A DNA stretch of 33,505 bases, from positions 1 to 33,505 of the forward strand of contig CALAKU010000030.1 of assembly GCA_937922925.1 (NCBI GenBank). Direction: 5' to 3'. The notes below the pieces were generated by a model. The model did not search any database. It saw only the letters and a list, made by a program, of their open reading frames with translations, and had not been told where the DNA came from. Source of the stretch: an uncultured Arenicella sp. GTDB lineage: Bacteria > Pseudomonadota > Gammaproteobacteria > Arenicellales > Arenicellaceae. Below are positions 8,397-16,495 of the stretch, piece after piece. Position 1 is the stretch's first letter. The number at the start of each line of letters is the position of its first letter. The translations under genes and the position numbers were made by a program.

Positions 8397-9827
8397 TTAA
8401 CCAAACGCTTGTAAAAGGTTAACGCCAAAAAATTTCAGCGATACAGTGCTGATAAACACAAACAAAAGGATAGCTGGCACAAAGGTACCGAGCGCAAAGT
8501 TAACGTAACGCTCGGTGAATGAACCGCTAATATTATCGTCGCCCACCGCCATTTCCTGATTGAGCTTGGCGCGCTTCCAGCAGTACACCGCAAACATACA
8601 AATAACAAAACCATTTAGAGGCAAAATGGTTTCGTAAAATACGTCTATCACCAAATCGAAGAACGATCTGGTCCCTCCTCCATATGACATAAATTCGGTC
8701 AACCACGGCACCATGCCAAACGAGACGGTGCAAGCCAATACCAGCAAGGCGGCACAGGCACCTAGCGAAAAGACGCTCTTAAGCCGACTGAATTTAAGCT
8801 CGTCTTGAAACGCCGAGATAGGGACTTGCAGGATTGAGACTTGCGACGTCAAGGCGGCAAAAAACACCAACAAGAAAAAGGTGCTAGCAAACAAAGAAGC
8901 GCCGATGTAGCCTACCCAATCTTGCAGAGACAAAAAGATTTTGGGTAAAAACGTGAACACTAAGGAGACCGAACTCGATGACAACTCGGCGGTATCGGTT
9001 TGAGGATTAAACACAAAAATGGCGGGCAAAATTAATAAACCCGCAAAAAAAGCGACCGACGTGTCGACAATCGCTACCATTTTGGCGCCGCCACTGATGC
9101 TTTCTTTACGGCTCACATACGATCCATAAGTGATCAGTATCCCCATCCCTAGCGACAGTGAGAAAAAGGCCTGGCTTAAAGCCAAGTTAACTGTATCCAA
9201 AGACAATTTGCCGAAATCGGGAACCAAATAATACTTAACGCCAACAAAGGCATTAGGCAGAGTTAGAACAAACGCTGTTAGCAATAAGAGCATAACAAAC
9301 AAGGTGGGCATCAATACTTTAGCCAGCCGTTCAATGCCTTTTTGAACGCCTGAATTCAAAATAAAGCCGACGATGAACGTCAAAATAACCAAGTAAATAA
9401 AGACACTTGAATCATTGATGAATTCACTAAAGTAAGCCGGATCTGACATCGCCTCAAGATTGCCCGACACCGCACCAACAAAATAGGCCAATAGCCACAC
9501 GGTGAGCACTTGATAAAATACCGCGATCATAAACGGTGTTATCAACGCTAGCCATCCACCTATGCGCCACAAGGTTTTATTGCCTGAAACCGATGAGTAA
9601 GCGCCTAAGGGGTTACGTTGGGTATGACGACCTAACGACATTTCAGCGATCATTACCGGCAAACAAATAAAAACCACAAATGCGGCATAGACCAGCAAGA
9701 AAGCCGCACCGCCGCTTTTGGCAGCATTAACCGGAAAACCGACCAAATTTCCGATACCAACCGCGGACCCCGCGGCCGCCAAAATAAAACCCAAACGAGA
9801 TTGAAACTGCTCGCGCTGACCCGCCAT
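8397..9827 (-). CDS. Neurotransmitter:sodium symporter (NSS) family transporter
   Basis: This is a second NSS/LeuT-fold transporter of 476 residues, only distantly similar to the one at 6346-7728. Residues 10-43 align with LeuT helix 1 without gaps (LGFILAAAGSAVGIGN). Asn27, a sodium ligand in LeuT, is kept, but the extracellular-gate Arg30 is replaced by Gly (GNLVGFP). An AGGA ribosome site lies 7 bases before the ATG. The gene is convergent with smpB, 51 bases apart. It probably imports an amino acid or amine with sodium. Substrate and direction are not readable from the sequence. Confidence 0.92.
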   Translation of the reverse strand: MAGQREQFQSRLGFILAAAGSAVGIGNLVGFPVNAAKSGGAAFLLVYAAFVVFICLPVMIAEMSLGRHTQRNPLGAYSSVSGNKTLWRIGGWLALITPFMIAVFYQVLTVWLLAYFVGAVSGNLEAMSDPAYFSEFINDSSVFIYLVILTFIVGFILNSGVQKGIERLAKVLMPTLFVMLLLLTAFVLTLPNAFVGVKYYLVPDFGKLSLDTVNLALSQAFFSLSLGMGILITYGSYVSRKESISGGAKMVAIVDTSVAFFAGLLILPAIFVFNPQTDTAELSSSSVSLVFTFLPKIFLSLQDWVGYIGASLFASTFFLLVFFAALTSQVSILQVPISAFQDELKFSRLKSVFSLGACAALLVLACTVSFGMVPWLTEFMSYGGGTRSFFDLVIDVFYETILPLNGFVICMFAVYCWKRAKLNQEMAVGDDNISGSFTERYVNFALGTFVPAILLFVFISTVSLKFFGVNLLQAFG

Positions 9828-10005
9828 ATTACTTTCCTATTTTTAGTAGTGCTTTATTAGTGGTGCTCTAGAGGAAGCGTCTTAGAGACGAGCCTTAAAG
9901 CAGTTGCGACCATTAACGGCCTCTTATTTTTTAAGTCTAGCGGCTGAACTCCTTGATCTCAAGGCATCTCACAATCCCTTTGCGTATTGTCGGTAAACTC
10001 CCGCC

Positions 10006-10353
10006 ATGAACTCTAGTCTTTATTACGATGGCAGCTGCCCTGTTTGCGCCAAAGAAATCGGTTTTATCGAACGCTGGAAAAATGCGTCGCTCGATCTTAT
10101 CGAGATCCACAGCATGGGTTTCGCCGACCAGAACTTCTTGAAATCAAAGAGCGAGCTGCTGACGATCCTTCATTACAAGACGAAACAAGGGCAATGGCTG
10201 CTGGGTTTGGATGCAACCGTTGCTGCATGGGGCCATACTCCGTTTGGTTTTCTATTTAAACCGCTGCGTTGGCCGATCATTAAGCCAGTGGCCGACAAAC
10301 TCTATAACAGCTGGGCTCAAAAACGCGCATGTCGCTTAGGCTACGCGGATTAA
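10006..10353 (+). CDS. DCC-family thiol-disulfide oxidoreductase-like protein (DUF393)
   Basis: This 115-residue protein begins with the DCC-family signature YYDGSCPVC (residues 7-15), whose CPVC pair resembles a thioredoxin-type active site. A conserved Asp (LGLDA) and a C-terminal positively charged segment follow. Family members are predicted thiol-disulfide oxidoreductases of unknown partner. There is no signal peptide, so it is probably cytosolic. It is divergent from the second symporter gene and convergent with the DUF1223 gene. The ATG fits the conserved beginning of the domain, although no strong ribosome site is seen. Confidence 0.88.
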   Translation: MNSSLYYDGSCPVCAKEIGFIERWKNASLDLIEIHSMGFADQNFLKSKSELLTILHYKTKQGQWLLGLDATVAAWGHTPFGFLFKPLRWPIIKPVADKLYNSWAQKRACRLGYAD

Positions 10354-10404
10354 AACACCTTTTTTTAGTGCGATGTGTAATCGCCTTGGCGCCGCACTTT
10401 CAGC

Positions 10405-10453
10405 AAAAAAACAGCCAATAAGCCCAGCGCAATGACGGCTTGCACTATTGGCT
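10405..10453 (-). terminator. Intrinsic terminator after the DUF1223 gene
   Basis: AGCCAATA (10413-10420) pairs perfectly with TATTGGCT (10446-10453), with an inner AAGCC/GGCTT pairing. On the minus strand the hairpin is followed, after one base, by seven T residues (10405-10411). It starts 11 bases after the stop codon at 10465, so it fits termination of the oxyR-DUF1223 transcript. Confidence 0.75.
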
Positions 10454-10473
10454 ACTCTGGTTGGCTACTCTGC
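10448..10473. repeat. 13-base tandem duplication over the DUF1223 stop codon
   Basis: TTGGCTACTCTGG (10448-10460) is followed directly by TTGGCTACTCTGC (10461-10473), with 12 of 13 bases identical. The duplicated unit contains the stop codon of the DUF1223 gene, and its outer copy supplies one arm of the terminator hairpin. It looks like a recent replication-slippage duplication. Confidence 0.9.
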
Positions 10474-11205
10474 CCAAAAAGACTTTTCAAGGTAACCGCC
10501 AGTGGCTTGCAAAGGTGTCTGACTGTCGTCTTTGCTGACCCACACGGCAAGAGAGTACTGCGGAGCCAATACCGAGGGCTTGTCGACAGTTCCCTGCCAT
10601 TGACCATTTTCTGCAACGTTGAATACCTTATGATTGAGCACAACGAAATCATGCTCGAGCGTTTCACCGCGGTTCTCGCCTCGCTTAACTTGGGTTTTCA
10701 GATCGGAACCTAAGACCGCAACATTAAGCCTGGCTGCGCCTTGATCGGCCGGATAATTTGCCGTAAAGCGCCCGTTCTCTGACAAAGTGAAACTGAGTAC
10801 TTCGGCGGATTTTTGTGGGGTTTGATTTGGTAAGCCCCCACGTCGCCATGATCGCCATTCATAGCCTGCCCAACGCACTCCGGGTGTGTAGACCGTTGGT
10901 TCTGAAAACTCGTGCGCATATCGGCGTTGCCGCTGGCTGTATTTGTTGTCGGCGAAGCGGTCAGGCCAACCAATGTAATCCCAATAATCAACATGAAACG
11001 CCAGCGGCACGAATTTTGTCCACAGGCCCTCATCTGACTTTAGCGAACTCAACCATCTGTCTGCCGGTGGGCAACTACTGCAGCCCTCAGACGTGTACAG
11101 TTCCACTAATGCGGTCGGCTCCTTCGAGCTTGAAAACGTTTGATCTTTGGCCATCAAACCCGCGCTAAAGATCAATAAAACAACAAAAAAGATATTACGC
11201 AACAT
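10465..11205 (-). CDS. Secreted thioredoxin-like DUF1223 protein
   Basis: This 246-residue DUF1223 protein has a signal peptide (residues 1-19, ending SAGLMAK) and a thioredoxin-like start, VELYTSEGCSSCPPADRW, with a CxxC pair at Cys42 and Cys45. It also has the family segment FHVDYWDYIGW. The family is predicted to be a periplasmic or membrane-anchored redox protein; no reaction is established. The ATG is preceded by GAGAGG inside the oxyR gene and overlaps the end of oxyR by 11 bases, so it is translationally coupled to OxyR. That context supports a role in thiol oxidation or repair during peroxide stress. A terminator follows directly. Confidence 0.93.
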   Translation of the reverse strand: MLRNIFFVVLLIFSAGLMAKDQTFSSSKEPTALVELYTSEGCSSCPPADRWLSSLKSDEGLWTKFVPLAFHVDYWDYIGWPDRFADNKYSQRQRRYAHEFSEPTVYTPGVRWAGYEWRSWRRGGLPNQTPQKSAEVLSFTLSENGRFTANYPADQGAARLNVAVLGSDLKTQVKRGENRGETLEHDFVVLNHKVFNVAENGQWQGTVDKPSVLAPQYSLAVWVSKDDSQTPLQATGGYLEKSFWAE

Positions 11206-12100
11206 AATTCTGAACCTCTCGACAAATCGCAGACGATATTTCTCTCACGGCGCTCAAGCGAGCACTGTTGTTTCGGGCCAAGGCAACCAATTCACGCTGC
11301 GCTTCTGGCTCCGCCAATGGAACAAATCGAATTCCTTCAATTGGCTTTCGAACCGCAATTTCTGGCACCAATGTGACACCAACCCCATTGGCGACCATGT
11401 GCAACAAGGTGTCCATGCTGGTGGCTTTAAACCGGGCATCTTCACGAGCGCCGGCTGCAAAACAAACGTCTTTGACTTGATCTCTCAAGCAATGCCCATC
11501 TTCGAGCATCAAAACCGCTTGATCTTGCAATATACTGAGTGACGCTGCGCCGTTTTGGTCGCCAACAATATGACTAAATTCGTCTTTATTCGGCACTGCC
11601 AAAAACATAGGTTCTCGGAAAAGTTCAAACTCTCTAAGCGGCTGACTGTGCTCGGCTTTTGCGACGATGACCGCATCGAGGTCTCCGCGCGCTAATTTGC
11701 TTATCAGCAGATCAGTTTTGTGCTCATACAAGTAGAGCTTTGCATCTGGAAACTGTTTACTAAGCCCCGGAATGACCATGGGCAGTAGGAAGGGCCCAAC
11801 TGTGGGAATTAGGCCTATGTGAAATTCGCCCGCCATGGGGTCGTCATTCGCACTAACCAGAGTTTTGATATTGTCGGCAGTGGCCAGAAGTTGCCTTGCC
11901 TGAGCTACGATTTTTTCGCCAAGCTGGGTAAACAACACCTGGCGCGTTGAACGCTCAATCAACGTGGCGCCCAATTCTTCCTCTAACTTCTTTAGCTGGC
12001 CACTTAACGTAGGTTGGCTAACATAGCAACGTTCTGCCGCTTTGCTGAAGTTATTGAGATCGTGCACAGCAACTAGATACTGTAAATCTCTTATATTCAT
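11195..12100 (-). CDS. oxyR: OxyR, LysR-type peroxide-sensing regulator
   Basis: This 301-residue LysR-type regulator has an N-terminal winged helix-turn-helix (residues 1-60, with FSKAAERCYVSQPTLSGQ) and a C-terminal regulatory domain. It is assigned to OxyR rather than a generic LysR protein because the peroxide-sensing region is conserved: LMLEDGHCLRDQ with Cys204, and DVCFAAGA with Cys213. This nine-residue spacing matches Cys199/Cys208 of E. coli OxyR, where hydrogen peroxide forms the activating disulfide. It is the first gene of a two-gene unit with the DUF1223 gene. An 84-base gap separates it from the DUF3820 gene upstream on the same strand, so it may have its own promoter there. 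Confidence 0.96.
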   Translation of the reverse strand: MNIRDLQYLVAVHDLNNFSKAAERCYVSQPTLSGQLKKLEEELGATLIERSTRQVLFTQLGEKIVAQARQLLATADNIKTLVSANDDPMAGEFHIGLIPTVGPFLLPMVIPGLSKQFPDAKLYLYEHKTDLLISKLARGDLDAVIVAKAEHSQPLREFELFREPMFLAVPNKDEFSHIVGDQNGAASLSILQDQAVLMLEDGHCLRDQVKDVCFAAGAREDARFKATSMDTLLHMVANGVGVTLVPEIAVRKPIEGIRFVPLAEPEAQRELVALARNNSARLSAVREISSAICREVQNYVA

Positions 12101-12184
12101 GGCCTATGCTTACCTTCTGATTTTGTGACGAGCCCATGGCTGCTGCCATATCTGCTGCAACCCATGATGCTTAAACAAATATTG

Positions 12185-12421
12185 CTAAGCTAATGGTTTG
12201 AGCAAATTGTCTAAGCCTTCAATCTTGAGCTCTAGGCTTAATTGCATAAGCTTTCCCAACTCACCAGAGGGAAAGCCCTTTTTGTGGAACCACAACAAAT
12301 AAGGTTCGGGTAAATCAATGAGCCGAGCGCCGGAATATTTGCCAAATGGCATACGCCATTCGACCAATTTCAATAGGTCTTGCTGATTGAAGCCAATAAT
12401 TGGGTCCACTAAATAAGCCAC
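12185..12421 (-). CDS. DUF3820 family protein
   Basis: This 78-residue protein matches the DUF3820 pattern: MPFGKYSGARLIDLPEPYLLW followed by FHKKGFPSGELGKLMQL and a C-terminal LEGLDNLL-like helix. The family is small, cytosolic and uncharacterised in most species. No ATG is available before the domain. GTG at 12421 is the likely start, with GTG at 12409 an alternative, and neither has a clear ribosome site. An imperfect hairpin (CTAAAAGTAA with TTACTTTAG) lies directly before the start. Its neighbours are photolyase upstream and oxyR downstream, all on one strand. Confidence 0.82.
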   Translation of the reverse strand: MAYLVDPIIGFNQQDLLKLVEWRMPFGKYSGARLIDLPEPYLLWFHKKGFPSGELGKLMQLSLELKIEGLDNLLKPLA

Positions 12422-12556
12422 AAAACTAAAAGTAAGGCTTTTACTTTAGGTTAGCTTAGTCAGCTATTCAACAAAATGCACAGACTCGTATATAAAGAGC
12501 CGATTCAAACCGGTTTCATTGCACTTTTTTCTGCACTCTCGCAAATAAACTCCGAG

Positions 12557-13966
12557 CTACTTCTTGATTTGCTGATACGCCGCTAAGGCTCCCTCGCGTC
12601 CTTGCTTGTGATCAACTATCGGATAGGGATAAGTAGAACCCAATTTGATTTGGGCTTGGTCTAATTCATTCGCTCCCGCTTCCCATGGCTTGTTGATGTA
12701 TTTTGCGCTGAGTTTTCCTAACTCAGGTACCCAACGTTTGATGTACTCGCCCTGTTTATCAAACTTCTCGCCTTGAAGGATTGGATTGAAAATCCGAAAA
12801 TATGGCGCAGCATCTGCGCCACAGCCCGCCGCCCACTGCCAACTGGCCGTGTTATTGCCAATATCGGCATCTAACAAAGTATCCCAAAACCAGTCCATGC
12901 CAACTTGCCAATGGGTCAAACAGTGTTTAGTCAAAAATGAGGCGACAATCATTCGTACCCGATTGTGCATATAACCGGTTTGCCAGAGCTCTCTCATGCC
13001 GGCGTCTACGATCGGATAACCCGTTTGACCGCGTTGCCACGCCGAAACCAGTTTCGGTTGGTCTTGCCAGGGGAACTCGCTAAATCGAGCATTAAAGGGA
13101 TCGCGCACTAAATGAGGAAAATGCACCAATAGGTAACGAGCAAATTCTCGCCAACCGATTTCCGACAAAAATTTACGCCCATGCTCTGCATCGACCCAAC
13201 CGCCATTGATACCCTCTTGCGTTGCATGCCAAATTTGGCGAGGCCCAATCTCGCCAAACGCTAAGTGCGGAGAGAGTTTAGACGTATTGTCTTGCGCCGG
13301 AAAATCCCGCCCCCCATTATAGGCATTGACTTTAGCCGCTAAGAACGAGCGCAGCCCTTTATGGGCGCCCTCTTCGCCGGGCGACCAATGATCTGGGAAA
13401 TGATTAGCCCAATTTGGTTTGGTTGGCAGCAAACCCCAGTCATCCAATTCATCGCCCCGCACGGAGTGTGAAAAGCCCTCGAGTTCGGGCGTTTGTAAAC
13501 ACTCATCTATGCGCATGGTTTGCACACAATGTCGCCAAAATGGGGTAAAGACCTTGAATGGCCCACCTTGCTTATTAAACACCTTGCCAGGTTCAATCAA
13601 CAATTGAGCATTGAAGGATCGGTTTGGCATCTCGTCATTATTGAGTTGCTCTTTTAGTTCTCGCCCAATTTCCATACCGCTTGGGGAGTACACTCGATTC
13701 CAAACAACCTGATCGACGTCTAGCTTTCTCGCAAGCTTTGGGATGACGTGGCTAACTCGGCCCGTTTTTAGGATGAGATCAACGCCATCTGATTCAAGCG
13801 ACTGAGCAAGCGAACTCAGACTATGATGTAACCACCATCGACTCGCCTCACCAAGGCCTTCAGGTAAAACGTAGACCGCCTGCAATGAGCCATTTGCTGC
13901 CGCGAAATGCAATGCAGCATTATCTTCTATGCGCAAATCTTCGCGCAGCCACACTAGAGTTTTCAT
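12557..13966 (-). CDS. phrB: Deoxyribodipyrimidine photolyase, class I
   Basis: This 469-residue flavoprotein repairs UV-induced cyclobutane pyrimidine dimers using blue light. The N-terminal Rossmann-type antenna domain starts MKTLVWLREDLRIEDN. The helical FAD domain contains TSKLSPHLAFGEI (228-240), GYPIVDAGMRELW (316-328), HNRVRMIVASF (334-344), DIGNN (368-372) and SWQWAAGCGADAAPYF with the FAD-proximal Trp. Trp residues occur where the electron-transfer triad of E. coli photolyase lies (near 310, 361 and 378). Length is typical of class I enzymes. It starts 39 bases after the DUF58 stop on the same strand, so read-through from that operon is possible. Confidence 0.96.
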   Translation of the reverse strand: MKTLVWLREDLRIEDNAALHFAAANGSLQAVYVLPEGLGEASRWWLHHSLSSLAQSLESDGVDLILKTGRVSHVIPKLARKLDVDQVVWNRVYSPSGMEIGRELKEQLNNDEMPNRSFNAQLLIEPGKVFNKQGGPFKVFTPFWRHCVQTMRIDECLQTPELEGFSHSVRGDELDDWGLLPTKPNWANHFPDHWSPGEEGAHKGLRSFLAAKVNAYNGGRDFPAQDNTSKLSPHLAFGEIGPRQIWHATQEGINGGWVDAEHGRKFLSEIGWREFARYLLVHFPHLVRDPFNARFSEFPWQDQPKLVSAWQRGQTGYPIVDAGMRELWQTGYMHNRVRMIVASFLTKHCLTHWQVGMDWFWDTLLDADIGNNTASWQWAAGCGADAAPYFRIFNPILQGEKFDKQGEYIKRWVPELGKLSAKYINKPWEAGANELDQAQIKLGSTYPYPIVDHKQGREGALAAYQQIKK

Positions 13967-14005
13967 CCGCGTATCTTAGTTACCCGAAGGTGAACTCACC
14001 ATGAT

Positions 14006-15460
14006 TTAGAGACGGCCCAAGCGTTTGAGCCTGAGATATTCATTGACCAGTTGGATGTGCAAGTTTTTATTATTGGCATCCACCACAGACACTCCCTTGG
14101 CTTTCAATAGCGCAAAAAGTCGCGCTCGCTCGCGCTCAAAATGTTTAACGCCAGCATAAAGTAATACATCCTCGGTGCTTTGAGTGGGACGCTCGCTTGT
14201 TGAACTTTGATCATCACCATCGCGGCGATGGCGTTTTGGCTCGTCGATGTTTTGACCACCGATGCCGATCGGCGCAGCTTGTAATAATTGCTCTTGCAAC
14301 CCAACCACCATGACCAAATGATGCTGGCTCAGCATTTCAACCGCTTGCATTAGATCTGGCTGGTCTTCGTCTCGCAAATTGGTTAATAAAATAACCAAGG
14401 AGCGTTTACGCTGGCGGCTTAATAACTGCTCAGCCGCCTCAATGTAATCACTACTTTGTGTCGAGGTATGCAAATCGTACAAATGATTTAACAATAGGTT
14501 AACACTGGTCTTCCCTTTTACCGGAGGTAGCCAACTCGGCTCGCCAGAGAAAGCCATCACGCCCACCGCATCGCCTTTATCCAGCGCGATGTAGCTGCTC
14601 ATCAATAACGCATTGAGGGCATAATCAAAGTAACTTAGCTTGTTCTCCAGAGCGCGCATTCGGCGACTGCAATCGAGCAAAAAAACCACATTCTGATCTT
14701 TTTCTTCTTGGTATTCTCGAGAGATTGGTGTCGCTAAGCGGGCTGTTGCTTTCCAGTCAATTTGTTTTAAGGTATCACCTTCTCTGAATTCTCTTAATTG
14801 ATGGAACTCCATGCCGTCGCCTTTGCGTTTGGCGATATGAGCGCCCATATTGCGCATGGCCTGCTCAACACCAAAGACCACTGAATTAGATACCGCACTG
14901 AAATCTGGATAAACTTTGACTTCATCGGGATCACCTAGGCGGTAACGAAACTCCCATAGGCGCCAACTCGACTCTACCAAAATATAGGCTGGTGCGAATT
15001 TAGACAAGCCTCGCCTTTTCGGTACCACACTGTATTCATAAACGCCTTTATGGTCAGCTTTGATCGTTTGGCTTAAAGGAAAATCACTGCTTTGAAAATA
15101 CTCCGGAACCGCATCACTTAAGGTAACAAGCAAGGGCTTATTGCTGAGATTGGTCAGCTCAAATTGAATTGACTGACTGCGATTCAAAGCAAATGAATTG
15201 GGCACAATGCGATGACTAGCAAACCGCCCTGTCGATGGGCGCCTGACTGCGTCAATGATCGCCATGATACTTAAGGCCAAACAAGCAAAACCAAACGCGC
15301 TGCTAAGGCTTTGTGTATGCTCGAATGTAGGCACAAAAATACGGCCCAAGGCAATCAACGCAGCGACTACTATTAAAGCAACCACAGTGCGAAGAAAAGT
15401 GGCCGTGGGTCGCATGGCCAGCGCAGCAACAAATGCCGAAATTTTAGCCTTCAAAGTCAA
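14006..15460 (-). CDS. DUF58 protein with vWA-like domain
   Basis: This 484-residue protein has two N-terminal membrane helices (about 21-43 and 55-72), a beta-rich segment, and then the DUF58 signature: EFHQLREFREGDTLKQIDW and KATAR at 218-241. A vWA-like fold follows, in which the metal-site motif is DCSRRM (263-268) instead of DxSxS. A hydrophilic insertion (about 396-435) interrupts the C-terminal part. A TTG start at 15460 is supported by AGGAAG at good spacing. It is the last gene of the seven-gene operon and sits next to its usual partner, a MoxR ATPase; such pairs are thought to assemble or activate envelope complexes. The target is unknown. Confidence 0.92.
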   Translation of the reverse strand: MTLKAKISAFVAALAMRPTATFLRTVVALIVVAALIALGRIFVPTFEHTQSLSSAFGFACLALSIMAIIDAVRRPSTGRFASHRIVPNSFALNRSQSIQFELTNLSNKPLLVTLSDAVPEYFQSSDFPLSQTIKADHKGVYEYSVVPKRRGLSKFAPAYILVESSWRLWEFRYRLGDPDEVKVYPDFSAVSNSVVFGVEQAMRNMGAHIAKRKGDGMEFHQLREFREGDTLKQIDWKATARLATPISREYQEEKDQNVVFLLDCSRRMRALENKLSYFDYALNALLMSSYIALDKGDAVGVMAFSGEPSWLPPVKGKTSVNLLLNHLYDLHTSTQSSDYIEAAEQLLSRQRKRSLVILLTNLRDEDQPDLMQAVEMLSQHHLVMVVGLQEQLLQAAPIGIGGQNIDEPKRHRRDGDDQSSTSERPTQSTEDVLLYAGVKHFERERARLFALLKAKGVSVVDANNKNLHIQLVNEYLRLKRLGRL

Positions 15461-15487
15461 CTTTCTTCCTGTGTAACCCAGTGCATT

Positions 15488-16495
15488 TTAATGGCGTGGC
15501 GCCTGGATTTCGGCCAATAATTGTTTGAGTATTTGCGCGGCCGTCAAACCCTCAATTTCAACATCCGGCGTGAGGGCAATTCGATGTTGAAGCACGGCTA
15601 CGGCCATCGACTTCACATCGTCGGGCAATACGTAGTCACGGCCGGACAAAAAGGCATTTGCTTTCGCTATACGAACCAAGGCGATACAGGCGCGCGACCC
15701 CGCGCCCCGGTAAATCGACGGATGCTGGCGTGTGGCGCGAACAACGCGCACGGCGTAATCAATTATTTGTTCGTCAATCGCAATATCCGCCACCTTTTGT
15801 TGCACCTCGAGCAGATCTTGCGCACTTAACTCGGGTTTGATTGATTCGATGGCATTGGTATCGCCAACCTGCCCTTGCGTGACCAATTGTGTGAGCTTAA
15901 TCTCGTTTTCAAGGTCTGGAAAATTAATCACCACCTTGATTAGAAAACGGTCTAACTCGGCTTCAGGTAGAGGGTAAGTGCCTTCTTGCTCGAGAGGATT
16001 TTGAGTAGCGAGCACCATAAACGGCAGGGGAACTGGGCGCGATTGGCCTTCGGTTGTCACTTGCTTTTCCTGCATAACCTCGAGTAAAGCGGCTTGCGAC
16101 TTTGCTGGAGCACGATTTATCTCGTCCGCTAGAAGTAAATTAGTAAACACCGGCCCTTGCTTCATTTCAAAGGACTGATTCTGCATATCAAATACGACGT
16201 GTCCGGTCACGTCAGAGGGCATTAAGTCGGGCGTGAATTGAATGCGTTTGAAATCGCCGGCAAAGCTTTTTGCCAACGCCCTAACTAACAGGGTTTTACC
16301 TAAGCCTGGCACACCTTCAAGCAACACATGACCATTACTCAGCAAGGCCAATAAGACCTGCTTGACTACCGCTTCTTGGCCAATCAAGGCTGCGTTAACC
16401 TGAGCCAATAAGCGTGTCAATTTAGTAACCTCAACCGGTGTTTGAGTAGCTTGAGAATCGAGATCGGTTTGAGCCGTATTGTTTTCGTCTGTCAT
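15488..16495 (-). CDS. MoxR family AAA+ ATPase
   Basis: This 335-residue cytosolic AAA+ protein has Walker A GVPGLGKT (61-68), Walker B LLADEIN (121-127), sensor 1 within MVLATQNPLEQEGTYPLPEA, an arginine finger region (ELDRF) and a C-terminal lid containing GAGSRACIALVR. MoxR ATPases act as chaperones with vWA partners, for example NorQ/NorD and RavA/ViaA, and here a DUF58 vWA-like gene follows after 27 bases. The ATG overlaps the stop of the DUF4350 gene by 4 bases (ATGA) and has an AAGGAA ribosome site. No substrate is known for this subfamily member. Confidence 0.96.
   Translation of the reverse strand: MTDENNTAQTDLDSQATQTPVEVTKLTRLLAQVNAALIGQEAVVKQVLLALLSNGHVLLEGVPGLGKTLLVRALAKSFAGDFKRIQFTPDLMPSDVTGHVVFDMQNQSFEMKQGPVFTNLLLADEINRAPAKSQAALLEVMQEKQVTTEGQSRPVPLPFMVLATQNPLEQEGTYPLPEAELDRFLIKVVINFPDLENEIKLTQLVTQGQVGDTNAIESIKPELSAQDLLEVQQKVADIAIDEQIIDYAVRVVRATRQHPSIYRGAGSRACIALVRIAKANAFLSGRDYVLPDDVKSMAVAVLQHRIALTPDVEIEGLTAAQILKQLLAEIQAPRH

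Noticed and set aside
11147-11542. 131-codon open frame on the plus strand
   Set aside because: It runs antisense to oxyR and DUF1223, whose proteins have clear family motifs. Its own translation looks non-protein-like.
12426-12449. Inverted repeat CTAAAAGTAA / TTACTTTAG before the DUF3820 gene as a terminator of photolyase
   Set aside because: It lacks GC pairs and sits directly before the next start codon, so it is more likely incidental or a weak leader hairpin.
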